From Pisolithus tinctorius (Eukaryota > Basidiomycota > Agaricomycetes > Boletales > Pisolithaceae): a stretch of 64,000 nt of DNA. Under the pieces are notes generated by a model. The model was not told the origin of the DNA and did not search any database. It saw nothing but the letters and a program-made list of their open reading frames with translations. This document shows, piece after piece, positions 22,029-34,296 of the stretch. Both the position numbers and the translations under genes were made by a program. The stretch spans positions 372,001-436,000 of the forward strand of contig JANFAH010000042.1 of assembly GCA_024663395.1 (NCBI GenBank), read 5' to 3'. Positions within the stretch are counted from its first letter, which is position 1, and the number at the start of each line of letters is the position of its first letter.

Positions 22029-25000
22029 ATACCAACACCGAACCAACGTGCTAACTAAACTACGCATATGGCAACAAAATCTCAACACCTCCCACACGGC
22101 ACTACACTCTCTACTAAACAGCCAAATAGCGGACGAATGGGACATAGTCGCCATTCAGGAACCCCCGATCGACCAATTAGGCAACATCCGAGCGAACACC
22201 CACTGGAGGGTCGCATACCCCACAACGAAATCCACCCAAAACATTAGATCCCGAGCGGTAACTCTAATCAACTCAAAAATCAGTACTAACACTTGGGAAC
22301 AGATAGCTTTCCCCTCCGCGGATGTCGTTGTAACACAGCTAAGGTCTGCAAAGGGCACCTACACGATATTCAACATATACAACGATTGCACACACGATCA
22401 AACGCTAGAAACGATGAGCACATTCCTCACCGCGAATGCTGACAAAGTTAGACCAACAGCGAACGACCATATGATATGGCTAGGTGACTTCAACAGACAC
22501 CACCCACTGTGGGACAAGGACTGCAACCATCACCTGTTCACGGCAAGGGCGCTAGGCTCCACGGAAAAGCTACTAGAGCTAGTGGCGGACTACGGAATGG
22601 TGCAAGCGCTACCCAAGGGAATACCCACCCTCCAATCGTCGTCCACGGGTAACTGGACACGCCCGGACAACATTTTCTGCACAGAACTGACGATGGAAGA
22701 GCTGACCAGTTGCAACACAAGCCCAGAAGACAGAGGCCCCAACACGGACCACGTTCCAGTCCTGACATGCATCGACATGGACCTCACCCTGTCCACATCT
22801 CCTCCCGGCTACAATTACAGGGAAGTCGACTGGGAGAAGTTCAACAAGACGCTGAAGGCTGAGCTGACCAAGATCGGACCACCCTTGATAATCGCAAACG
22901 AGCAAGAGTTTCAAGCAAAAACGCGAGGCATAGACGTAGCACTGCGCGCTACTCTGGAGAAAATAGTACCGAGGTCGCGGCCCCACCCACACAAAAAACG
23001 CTGGTGGACGAAAGAACTGACCACCCTACGAAAGGAACTTAAAACGCTAAGTAAAGCCTCATATATGTTCCGCGCAATCCGCGATCACGAAAGCCACAGC
23101 TTAAGAAAAAGTAAAGCTAAAGAATACGACAAGGCCATCCAAGAAGCTAAGAAAAACCATTGGAGAGACTGGTTAGAAGAAGCCAACAACGAGGACCTCT
23201 GGACGGCCAACGGTTACATATCCAAACCGCACGACGACAGGAGCAAGGCCAGAGTACTGTCTCTCAAAAAAGTAGGCGACAAAGGCAACATTACGATGGT
23301 CAATTCCAACGAAGACAAAAGTCAACTCTTTGCGCAGACGCTGTTTCCCCCACCACCAGCCCACTCGTCAGTACCGCAAGACTATGACTACCCAGAACCG
23401 GTAACGACGTGGTCCCCCATCACGAGAGACCAACTCGCACGAACCGTCAGAAACCTCAGCCCATACAAAGCACCAGGGCCAGACGGAGTCGCTAATATAG
23501 TATTTCAAAAATCTCCGTTGCTTCTTGACTACTTACTACACTCCTTCAACGCAGTGTTCACCCTTCGTACATACTACGACCCCTGGAGGGAATCAACAAC
23601 TGTCATACTCCGTAAACTGGGCAAACCAGACTACATGACACCAAAGGCCTACCATCCAATAGCGCTACTCAATACAACGGCAAAACTGCCATCAGCAATA
23701 GTGGCCGAACACACATCGTTCATTCTAGAAAAACACCAGCTGCTCCCATCCACCCACTTCGGCGGAAGACCAGGCCGCTCAACCGAGGACTCGCTGCTCC
23801 TGCTCGAAACGACAATACATCACACATGGCGTCAAAAACAAGTGGTATCAGCACTATTCCTCAACATAGAAGGTGCGTTCCCAAATGCAGTAACAGACCA
23901 ACTACTACACAACATGAGGAAGAGAAGACTCCCGCTAGACATCGTAAGATACACAGAAAGGCTACTAACAAACAGAAGAACCAGGTTGAAATTTGACGAT
24001 TACGAATCTAATTGGTTCCCAGTCAGCAATGGCATCAGGCAAGGCAACCCTCTATCAATGATACTCTATGTCATCTACAGCGCAGACCTAGTAGACACGG
24101 CTAAAGGCAAAAAGGAACTAACTCTAGCATTCGTAGACGACACAGCTTTTGTCGCCATCGGCAAAACCTTTACAGATACCCACGCAACATTACTCAACAT
24201 GATGGAACGCGAAGACGGCGGATATGAATGGTCCGACAAACACAACTCGCGCTTTGAAACGAGCAAGTTCGCTCTGATGGACTTCACGCTCAGCAGAACC
24301 AAACCCAGGCCACCACTAACGATAAGAGGCACAGTGATCACACCCGCAGCGACTCACAAGTTTCTAGGCATTATCCTTGACCATGAGCTGAGATGGAAGA
24401 CACAAGCGGCTCAAGCAATTGCAAAAGGAACGAAACAAGCCCTCCTACTTAGGAGGATCTCGGCAGCGTCATGGGGTATACCGATGAAACTCATGCGACA
24501 ACTCTATCATGCAGTAGTAGTTCCAAAGGTGATGTACGCAGCACCGGTCTGGCTACAACCAGCATTCTCTGGTGATCACCTAACCAGAACAAGGGGCTCG
24601 AGAGGCGTGATTAACCGCATCCTATCAATCCAGAGAACAGCAGCCCTAGCCATAACAGGCACTATGAGAACCACCCCCACTGACGCTCTCCTAGTCCATG
24701 CGCACATTCCCCCCGCCCCCCTCCTAGTACAACACACGCTCTATAAAGCCTTGCTCCGACTTTCAACGCTACCAGACAAACACCCTCTACACGCGCACAT
24801 CAACAGAATCGCCAAAACCAACGCAAAACGTCACAGAACAGCAATCCACCGCCTAGTACACGACCTAAACGTCGACCCAAGACAAGTCGAATCCATCTGA
24901 CCCTGCCCAACTCCTCCCTGTGCAAGCCCATCACACGCCACGTCCATAGCTCCAAACAAGAAGGACGCGGTCAAGGACCTTGAAAATACTAAAGACCGTA

Positions 25001-25959
25001 CACTAATCTTCACAGATGGCTCAAGCACGGAAGAAGGAGTAGGCGCGGCAGCAGTTTTGTATATAAACCACCGTCATATCACGACGCTACGGTATCACTT
25101 AGGAGATCCCTCGCAACACACGGTGTTTGAAGCAGAAGTGGTAGCACTACTGCTAGCAGCGCATCTCCTCGCAACCAGAGATGACGTCACATTCCCAGCG
25201 TCCATACTAGCCGACAACCAAGCTGTAATTAGATTGAGTGAGCGACCATCAGCGAGACCTGGGCACTATCTACTGACACACTTCAGGTCGATAATCCTCG
25301 GAATCATCAAAGAGGAACGCCTAACAAGAAGAAGCATCACACTACGCTGGATAGCGGGACACATGGAAGTCGAAGGTAACAAACTAGCAGACAAGGAAGC
25401 AAAACTGGCAGCAGAAGGAGCAGCCGCTGCCAGCCACCCAGGCTCGCTACCCAACGTACTGAAAACACAAATGCCCCACAGCGTCTCTGCCCTCAAGCAA
25501 GTCCATGCCGCAAAACTGAAAGCCCTCTGGACCAATATCTGGAAGAAATCCCCTCGCTATCAAAAAATATCCAACATCGACCCCCTTCTCCCCAGCCCCT
25601 CGTTCGCAAAACTTGTCGCTTCACTGCCCAAAAAACAAACGAGCCTGTACATGTACCTACAGACAGGTCATTCACCACTCAACAAACACCTGCACAGATT
25701 CAAACGCAGCGACACTCCCTCGTGTCTTCAATGCGGAGAGGACAGACCAGAGGACGTCCACCACTACCTATTCCAATGCCCAAGATACAACAGAGAACGA
25801 CATATCCTGCAAAGAACGTTAGGGAGGGACGCCACCTCCCTATCGTTCCTACTGTCCAACCTGAAAGCCCGGCCACACCTCATTAAATATGTAGATACCA
25901 CTAAACGATTCCAACACACACTCGGTGAGGTTAACAAACAAAACTGCAACGAAAGATAA
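22021..25959 (+). pseudogene. LINE ORF2: endonuclease, reverse transcriptase and RNase H
   Basis: One frame of 1313 codons is cut once by TGA at 24898-24900. Residues 1-250 are an AP-type endonuclease (WQQNLN, VAIQEPP, LGDFNRHHPLWD, TDHVPV). The RT domain follows (SPYKAPGPDGV, GIRQGNPLSMILY, AFVDDTAFVA at about 24128-24157). RNase H follows the stop (IFTDGSSTEEGVG, FEAEVVALLLA, ILADNQAVI, WIAGHMEVEGNKLADKEAK). The motif A Asp expected in LxIEGAF is Asn (AAC at 23863-23865), a G-to-A change that fits CpG decay on the other strand. The protein would nick the target and copy RNA in place; this copy should be inactive. Confidence 0.93.
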
Positions 25960-26644
25960 TGCGAAGCACAGGGTACATCTCATCAAACAGAAAAAGGCAC
26001 TCGACCCACACCAAGCGTCCCCAAAAGACACCCACGAAGCAAGACTCTATCAAAATCTAGACATAACACCTCACCAGCGCTCTAACCCGGCACCTACATT
26101 CCATTCCCCCCCCAAAAAACGCTCGACAATCACACACTTCGTCACCTCCACTTTCTTCCCTCGCACCCAACCCAATCTACCCCTCACCTGCCCCGGCCGC
26201 ATGCCACAACCATTCACGTGTCCCCCTAGCAACTCTCGCCCCCATCCGCGCTGTTAAACATCATGACAGCCCCAGATAATTGGACACAGAAGAACGCGTT
26301 ATATCCCCTACCAGTTGGCCTCACAGCTGCCGGATACGTGTAGATAGATTCAAACGTCTAGCCGAAGTCATAAACCTACCTTACCTCAAGGCGGAGCGTC
26401 TAAAACGGCCGGCGGGAATGGCGGACTAATGGGGAGCACTAGGCTCTGCCATTAGGGCATTCGCTCGCTGGTAAGGACTGGTGGGCCACAGGGGGCCCAA
26501 GCTAGAATGTTGAATTAGTTAGAATAGTGCAACATAGGGTACCCCTCCCTCACGCACTTTAATATAGAACAAAAAAAAAAAAAAAAAAAAAAAAAAATGA
26601 TGGTAATGGACCTGGATGTATATGGTTAACTGGAGCAGCTGTAG

Positions 26645-27455
26645 ATTGTTCAACTCACGTTGGATGCTTAAATCGATGACAGCCACAGTATGAACTACTG
26701 TCGATAGCAATCATTTGAAGTTTAGGTTTCATGTTGATGGTCGCATCGCACCATCATTGCAGACTACTATGAATATTGATCTAATTCTAGTTCTAATTGC
26801 AAAGGCTACTATCAATATTGATGTAAATCTAATTCTAATGCTATGGTGTCTAACGCTAGAGTGGTGGGCTGTGAGCGAAGATGGTTAATAGAATGCCAAG
26901 TATTGAGAAGCAACGACTTACCTGTAGGTGGTGGAAAGAGGGAAAAGGTGTTCATGAGAAAAGTTGTCGTTGATATACTGAATGCAACTCATGATCACGT
27001 GGTAGCTGCAGCAAAGATCACCACTACTAAACACGAGCATGTGATTGTGAGTTGCATTCAGTATATCAACGATGACTTTTCTCATGAACACCTTTTCCCT
27101 CTTTCCACCACCTACAGGTAAGTCATCGCTTCTCAATATTTGGCATTCTATTAACCCTCTTCACTTGCAGCCCATTAGTGTTAGACACCGTAGCATTAGA
27201 ATAATTAGAATTATATCAGTATTGATAGTAGTATGTAGTATTTGCGAAGACGGTGCGATGCGACCATCAACGAGTTAAACATTCGACATGAGCCGAATAA
27301 TCTATAATACGAGTGTAGACGAAGATATAATAAAATTGCGTATGTGCATTCAATAAAGATAAGCACAGTGTATGCTGTTTACCTGGTTATCAATCTGACT
27401 ACATACCCCTAGACCATTCTTCCATCCTGTTGTCCACATCAAAAGACACCGCTAA
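26645..27455. repeat. Foldback element copy 2 (uninterrupted)
   Basis: A long inverted repeat is centred near 27010. The inner arms (26850-27000 and 27030-27180) are almost perfect reverse complements, each carrying TTAATAGAATGCCAAGTATT or its complement; the outer arms match with small gaps. It shares both arms and the loop with copy 1, in the opposite orientation. Its left end is cut short near 26645, next to the LINE tail. There is no coding capacity, so mobilisation would need proteins from elsewhere. Confidence 0.85.
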
Positions 27456-27544
27456 AGTTCATACATGTCAACTCTATGTCTCTTACTGATGAATTTGATC
27501 ATTAAATCATTCTCCACAGTGGCCTTCCTATGATCTGCCTTTGG

Positions 27545-28586
27545 TCAGTCAGTATTAAGTTGATTGGATAGGCAGTAACTAACCGCAACATCATAGGCAA
27601 GCTTCACCGCAAAGGCAATGGTGAGTAGTTGCATTAAGAATTGTATTGTGGCACGTATAGCCCCGAACAGGGCCTGCAACAAGCTTTCTTTCTTCCCTGG
27701 CCACAATTGCAAATCCCTCTTCAGCTTTTTCCAGACTGTTATCATATTGTCTGCATCGTTATTGGAAGACACCGCAATGATCCCTGTATGATCCTCTCTG
27801 TCGTATGTCTGGTACATGTGGGTGTAAGATGGTTTCTACATTTATGGGGATGCTCACCATAATTGTCTGTGTCTGTGCCATCCTTGAGTGCTGTAGCACC
27901 TGTCGCTTGGTTCCAGTATTCATTTCGAAGATATATACTAACCCATTATCAGATCCCCCAACGATCGTCGTGCTGTCCTCTGCGAAGGCTACTTGTTTGG
28001 GGTATGTTTTTAGCGGTTTGGTATCGTATGTCCTTATGCAGCTTCTGTCATTCAGTCGATGTAGGCTAAATCCACTTATAGCATTGTCTATGATGAATAA
28101 ACTTCCTGTCTTGTCAACACATGCAGAGCCCCTAAGCACAGGTCAGATCGATTGGTTTGCTGAGACTGAAGATCTCTTACTCACATTGTCATTCCTGTAG
28201 ACCTTGTTTCAACGACCATCCCATTGTCGCTTCGTAGAACATGGCTTGCAAAGGGCAATCTCATTAGATCTGTATTCGCAAGTCTCAGGCCTATCATCTT
28301 ACATGTCCCCATCATACATCCCAAAAACTATGATGTTGCAGCCTCAGAGGTACACAGCACATGGAATGGACGTCATTAACTCGACACTGAAGACGTTTGA
28401 CAGTCGATTCCTAGAATCTATTGTCCAGGTCTGAACTTGTTTGTCCTGCATCGTTATGACAATACAAGTTCCTGTGCCGTTACCTGCATCCGAAGCAATG
28501 GCCATGATTTCATGCCCCCCACTAATCCTCCTGGCAACTACTTCCTTGAATTCAACCACAGTATGTGGGCACTGCCTGTGTTTCAT
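27545..28586 (-). pseudogene. WD40-like repeat protein with C-terminal membrane segment
   Basis: Minus-strand exons 28586-28303, 28259-28185, 28131-27858 and 27808-27545 join in frame across introns of 43-53 bp. Blade-like strands are visible: IMAIASDAGNGTGTCIVITM with VQTWTIDSRNR, then NIIVFGMYDGD, KTGSLFIIDNAISGFSLHRL, TTIVGGSDNGLVYIFEMNTG and ADNMITVWKK. A hydrophobic segment (QFLMQLLTIAFAVKLAYDVA) near the end could anchor the protein. One TGA (28344-28346, fits CGA) breaks exon 1, and the 5' end appears to be missing. The role is unknown; beta-propellers serve as interaction platforms. Confidence 0.55.
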
Positions 28587-29584
28587 GCTTTTGGAAAACA
28601 GAGAGTAGTTACTAATGCATTTGGGAGGATAGGAACCAACACCCTGGATTTTAAGTCCCCAGTGCTAAGTGACTTAACACACTTTACAATGGATTTTGCA
28701 CTTTACAACCTGTTCCCAATGCAAATTTCTCACTTTTCGTTAGCTAAGAGCATAGATAAACATATGTAGGACATGAACAGAGTTCCTCGGCACCCTCCCG
28801 AGCCATCCCGCCCGAGCCATGACAGTGTGATGCCCGGCAGGGCCCACCGAAATGCGCGACCCCCTTCCCCGCCCGACGGCGGCATTTCCTTTTAAGGCAA
28901 TTGCCACGGCATCGCCACCTGCAAATTTTTCGAACTGTTAGGGGCCAACAGGGAAAATTTCCAGAAGGCTTGACAACTTGCTCTCCTCACTCCAAACCGT
29001 GCCTATGTGACACAGCAACTTGGAAACTGTACGGACAGGTACAGACAGACAATTGTGAATATCACAAAGCTTTTTTTACGTGCTTTGCGCTCCCAGTGCG
29101 AATATTTGAATTCTCGAATCTCGGGCATGCCTCAACCAGGGTTTGACAGGTAAGCCCCTCCAATTTTGCACGTTTATTTAAAGATCTTGCCTAGTTCGTG
29201 AGCGCCACAGAGATCTTACGGGATTTCCTCAGTACTATGGCCAGTGCATTTGTCTGATCTGGGAGCACCCATATATACTGAGCAAAGTCGCCGGAACGCT
29301 GCGGGGGTGAAGCTCCATCCACTTAAGTAAACAAGACCTAATATTTAGCACGTGTGTCGCACCGCCTACCGGGGTATACCAGCTTTGACTGCAACAATCG
29401 GATGGTACACTTCATACACATGTCATCAAGATCTGACCTGCATATCCTAATGCTCTTGAAAATATCCATGACTGAGTGGCCTCTGGGGTAGGCCTACAAT
29501 CATGTGGACTTTTACACTCTGAAGTAAATACATAAGCTGCCAGAGTTGGAACATGTAGCTTGAGTAATGTGACAGTACGAGAAC
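28587..29584. other. No supported gene; locally GC-rich
   Basis: I see no gene here. Positions 28780-28900 are GC-rich and rich in CG, unlike the elements on the right, which suggests little CpG decay at this spot. Confidence 0.4.
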
Positions 29585-32040
29585 ATGACTCAACTGCAAC
29601 GACAACACTTTGATGCTCAATCAGATACTAATCCAATCGGAAGTACCACAGTCTCAGTGCTACGCCCCAAGGCCAATGGTTGGTCGTGCCGAACAATTCC
29701 GATCGTATATGTTCTTGGCAACTTACTGGTATGCGTTCATACAATTCCTCAGGATGCCAATGACTGCTGTGGTGATTAATATGCGCAAAACGCCGCATTA
29801 CATGATTGCGGTGCGTTCCACCAAGAAGACAAGGTTCCACTCCACTCAGCCTGCCTTTGCATCCATCCGAAAGTTTCAACGGAGAGTCCCGGGCGGCGCA
29901 CTGCCTGGAGGTATGTAACAACGCAGCACGTGAGAAATATCTTTGGGTAGGTGGCAGCCTCGGGCACCTGCTGACGACGGAATTCGGGATGACAGCCGAG
30001 TCTTACTACAAAGGAAAACAAGGTCCGCGCCACAGCGCCGTGTGGATGAATGCTGCGGCGACCAGCTCGAATACCCTTCTGTGCTCATGTCAGTCTGCCT
30101 TACATACCGATAAAGAGATTCCAAAGGGCTGAGCCAGTGTTACATGACACATGAGTTTTGCTCTATGTAGTACTTGGTCAGTGACTGCATTGTCAATGGT
30201 TGTTGCACGGCAGATAACCGATGGACTATGTCATTTAGAAATGGGACAGAGGTTCCTTCAATCGATTGACTTTTTTTATTTGAATATACAGCACATGCTT
30301 TAGACTATGTCAACGCCGTTGGCAACTTTATCGCATGATCTCAGGCTTTCGACGAAACCGCTCTGATGGTGGCCTGGATGACCCTGAGTCTGACGCCACC
30401 ATTACAGATTCTGTTCAAACATGCCAACCTCACAAGCACCGTCACCCCATTTTTTTTTGACTCTGCATGTACCAGCATGTGTCCCACCTCATTTTAACAC
30501 ATCAAATTCCTTTTGTGAGTGATACAGATTGTGATACCACTCGGGACGTCAGCCCAGCCTCACCTGTGTTTGCCCTTGAGGTGTGGCAAGGGCTCAATGT
30601 CTCTGCACTTTCCAAGGAGATCGGTGTTGCGTACCCTGCCCACCTGTTCACTCATGCACGCATGACTCATCTCAAATAATCATTTCCCAGCATTCAGTTC
30701 TGATCCGCAACTCCTGCCCGGATCATATTTCTCTGCTATGGAGGCGCAGTGCCACTGCTGAATACAGGAATCAAAGTTACATGTATGCATGCGATGGGGT
30801 CCTGGCAGCCACTTTGCTGTTTAACGCATAGCACCATTTATAGGTGAAGTGCCAACACCCATGTAAGGAACTGCCACAAACTCGCTTTTATATGCAACAC
30901 TACTCCATGTTGATCCCCACGGTGCTCTGACCGTTCTTCGACTTCGCTCCTTTCACTTCATTACCTCAACTACCATTGGCCTGTGCCATCCGCATGGATA
31001 TCAACTCATCCTACTCTACGTTGCTCTCAGGCAATGTGGTACCATAAACACTGGCACGGCCGTTTGCCCAGGGCTTGGATAATTCGCGGGGTGGTTGTCT
31101 TCTCTCCCACACGTTGCAAGGTGTATTACCCAGCCCGCTTGCTAGCAAGGAGGATCCAGGACCGCAGTGTACCTTCTCAATGTCAGTGTAGGCGCCATTT
31201 GGCTGTGGGAACTTGTGGCTCATATTAATCCTTTACAACAGAGATGGTCATCCTGCCTCGTATTCCGGCCTGGAAGTTCCAACATCCTCCCAGCCGCATC
31301 TGCAGAGTCACTCAACTCTCGTTCCCGAGTTTGACTGGAAAACCTACGATATTTCAGTTTATAATGAGCCAAACACGCAATTGAGTTCCCTCACACAACT
31401 TATTAATACTCGATCAGTTCATGACCGCTGGGACATGCAAGACCATACTGGCGAGGTTCTCGGCTCGGGCGGTTCGTCTGTTCTCGCTCTCCCATGTGTG
31501 TTGGGGCCACTTGACTGGCTGATATGTTCCTTAGGTCAGATGGGAAATGAAGACGTTTCAAAGTGTGCGGGCTCGCCATTGGTTCCTCGGATTGCTGCGC
31601 AAGCCACGATGACATCGCACTGTAACGGTTCATATGCCCAATGGTAAGCATTCCTCGGACACCTAAGGATTCACTGTTTTTTTTTTCTTGGAAACTCGAA
31701 GAATGTGCACGCTGAAACCCTCGTTTATCGAAGTGCTGCCCGGTTTACTTCCGTGGGTGGTCGTGGAATGGCTCCCTCATCGAAACCACGTTCTGCATGC
31801 CGGCCTCCTAAACACACTTCACACTATCGATGTGAGTGGATTAAGGAGGATGGAACAAGATGTAATACATCCATCACGTACGATTGTGCACGACATCTAG
31901 GCACCGCCCATGGTATCAGGCAGAAAGGAAGAAGTCTCAGAGTCCTCTGCTGTTGGTGCAGCCCTCCGAAGCCCATCAGACGATCAGGTGTGCTGAGGCA
32001 TGTGCGTGAGGTGCACTTGAAATGCCCACGGTCGAGCTAA
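29585..32040 (+). repeat. Unnamed repeat R, copy A
   Basis: This stretch aligns piecewise with 38.3-39.6 kb and 50.5-51.4 kb (copy B). Examples are 31150-31500 with 50545-50870 (shared TATGATACC-free stretches such as GACATGCAAGACCATACTG versus GTCATGCAAGACCATACTG) and 31840-32040 with 51240-51420. It carries broken coding sequence, including a zinc-finger end. Copy A keeps many CG pairs that read TG or CA in copy B. It could be an unrecognised transposon or a duplicated gene. Confidence 0.6.
31705..32040 (+). CDS. C2H2-type zinc-finger fragment in repeat R
   Basis: The frame encodes CEWIKEDGTRCNTSITYDCARH...H followed by VLCCWCSPPKP...LRHVREVHLKC, two Cys2His2-like units near residues 45-110. 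The N-terminal part (from 31705) has no known motif and the start is uncertain. The same finger region occurs at about 51200-51420 in copy B, where it is interrupted by TGA at a position that reads CGA here. A DNA- or RNA-binding role is inferred from the fingers only. Confidence 0.5.
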   Translation: MHAETLVYRSAARFTSVGGRGMAPSSKPRSACRPPKHTSHYRCEWIKEDGTRCNTSITYDCARHLGTAHGIRQKGRSLRVLCCWCSPPKPIRRSGVLRHVREVHLKCPRSS

Positions 32041-33909
32041 TTCTGAGAGCTTCCTTCATCTCTCTCTCCCTCTCTCATCACATTTTCTTGCTGCCTCGCT
32101 CCCTCTTCATCCTTGTTCTGCCACGTACAAGCATGTGACACATGGAATATTATATATATTTCCGCCAATATCGGTGGCTTTTCTCGCCTGAATGTGTGGG
32201 CAATGAGGACTGTAATCCGAGTCGAACCAGCTCAAAACTCATCTGAACTGTCAAGCGGGTACTAATACTGATCATTTTTAGCCGTCAAAACATGTTTCAG
32301 GGCAAAAGATACGTGCCAGAAGTGTGCATCAGCACGGAGGCAGGAGCAGGATTCATCGCGTTTGTCTCCTTGGAGGCTTGGTGAGCGGTGCCATGATCTG
32401 CGAGGATAACGGCCTTGCTCCTTCATCTCAGAAAAGAATTGTCAGCCTAAGGGAGAAAGAAAATAGCATTCCTGTTCGAATTCTTAGAACTGAATGTCAC
32501 ATAAGCTGACATAAGTCTCTATCCTCACATTCGTTTGACAGGGCCACAACCTCCATGCTACGTTGGCACTAACCTTACGCTGAGGAAGCCACGAAATTCG
32601 ACTGCTTTAGGATACACAGAAGCTGAACAAAAATATTTCTTCTACCAGCGCTGTCCGCCGATCGATTACAGATTGTGGTGTCTATCTGCATGTGGTGGAA
32701 AGAATGCTCAGCGTAGCTGTCGGGAGATACCTGATCTGGCATCTGTATGCTACCTGATACCAGGGTCAAAAGAAAAAAACATATCCAGTACATACGAAGG
32801 CACACGTTGAGCTTAAGTACATACCTGATAATAAACCCATAGTAGAAACAGTGACTCTCTGTCTATCAACAACTCGTCAGTGGGTCGTCGCCGATGAGGC
32901 AGGGAGCCGAGATCGAGAGCTCCGGGGTTTGGCCCACAGCTGGATTCGACTAGCACAAGCATGACACTCTACACAGGCAACTGCTCGTCACGAAGAGCTA
33001 GATGTAAGGATTAATAACATGTACATGGAAGGGTCACAGGTGGACTGAGTGAGTGATGGCTTAGTTAAAGAAGGGCCCCGAGGAGTCACTAGTGAACATG
33101 GTGCGGAGTTCCTCTGGCACGTACCACTTACCGTTGCGGCTGTGCAGGAGGCTTGATCAAGAGTGACCGCATAACATTCCAGTAGATCCACAACTACAGT
33201 GCACATTGCCCGCACGAGAGAGCACGGTACATATACTGCTGGTGAGTCATCGTTAGTAGTTACACACGATACTCCTCTAAGGCGGACAGCAAACACCTGC
33301 TACATACCACAGGTGTGTTTCCACCCTTGTGAGTGTCATCGCGTTCGCCGATGATACTGTATCATCACCCCACACAATTACCTCGTCTCAGCGTTCTATT
33401 TGAGACTCGAATTTTTGGTTTTAGGATTGGTCAACCAAAAATCGGCTAGGACCTGATTGATCCATGAAAAGAGCGAGGTTCATGAGCCTCAATACTTCAT
33501 CGTTCCACAGGGCCGGGAGGTCCCGGAGAGATGCACACCAGCCGGGGCTGTACTAGGTGCTAGATCCCATCTAAGGAAGTACTAGGCCCTGTGCGACGCT
33601 CTTGCAGAGGTCGGTCCACTTAGTGCTCGCAAGCCTTCCCTGCCATTCCGATGGTCCAATCCAAAGGTCGTCCGGACATCTCCCAACGCGCAGTGGAGAA
33701 TAAATCTGTGTTGGGAAGCTCCAGAACCATGCGTGAAAGAAAAGTCGGGCTAATGGTCCGGAAGAAGCGCAGGTTGCGCGGCGCCACACCCCACCCTACA
33801 ACGATTCACAGCAAACATGTTTGCAGTGGTACGCACGTTCGCAAACCACATTGCAAACCTATCTTTGGAGCTTTGTGACGCATATAGTTGTACCACTGAT
33901 TGAACTTTA
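32041..33909. other. No supported gene
   Basis: Only short unrelated open frames occur. I see no transposon domain, RNA gene or repeat shared with the rest of the window. Confidence 0.4.
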
Positions 33910-34296
33910 TCATTTTCGGGGTTCATCTGACAAACCTAAGAGAGGGAGGGCGGCCCGCGAGGAGTCCGTACGGCCCAGGGCTGCAAAATCGTAGTAGAAG
34001 GGTGTTGCTGTGTACAGTGTATCCCGATCTACTTGACAAAGTTCTGGATTCACCTCTTCGATCAGACGGATCCCGGAAAGTTCTACTGGAAACCACTCAT
34101 ACAACCTGGAGTCCTGATTCTCTTCGAACACCCGGGGTTCCTTGAAATGTAACGTGTGTACAGGTTCATTAATTTCCGCGTTGTGAAACCCAACACGAGC
34201 CAAGACTGTATTACAGGAAGGTCGGGCCTTGCGAACGATAGTCAGCCATGGTCCTTCTGTCAGACCACCATATGGTACTGGCAGTCCCCACACCAA
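33910..34296 (-). CDS. Unrecognised 128-codon ORF
   Basis: A minus-strand frame starts MVWGLPVPYGG and is rich in ordinary globular composition (LYEWFPVELSGIRLIEEV, DTLYTATPFYYDFAAL). I do not recognise a family. It partly overlaps the start of the CAND1-like remnant on the other strand, so it may be an isolated exon of a decayed gene or a chance frame. Confidence 0.3.
   Translation of the reverse strand: MVWGLPVPYGGLTEGPWLTIVRKARPSCNTVLARVGFHNAEINEPVHTLHFKEPRVFEENQDSRLYEWFPVELSGIRLIEEVNPELCQVDRDTLYTATPFYYDFAALGRTDSSRAALPLLGLSDEPRK

Larger units (their letters stand above)
20029..26597 (+). mobile_element. Tad-like non-LTR retrotransposon (LINE), near full length
   Basis: It has ORF1 with CCHC knuckles and ORF2 with apurinic endonuclease, reverse transcriptase and RNase H, then a 3' UTR of about 600 bp and a poly(A) tail (26571-26597). 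TGATGGTAATG is found directly before 20029 (20018-20028) and directly after the tail (26598-26608), an 11-bp target-site duplication. This domain order is known from the fungal Tad clade. Only one in-frame stop was found, so this is one of the younger elements in the window, but the first RT catalytic Asp is changed. Confidence 0.9.

Noticed and set aside
26571..26597. Poly(A) run as a simple repeat
   Set aside because: It is the 3' tail of the LINE, followed directly by the target-site duplication.
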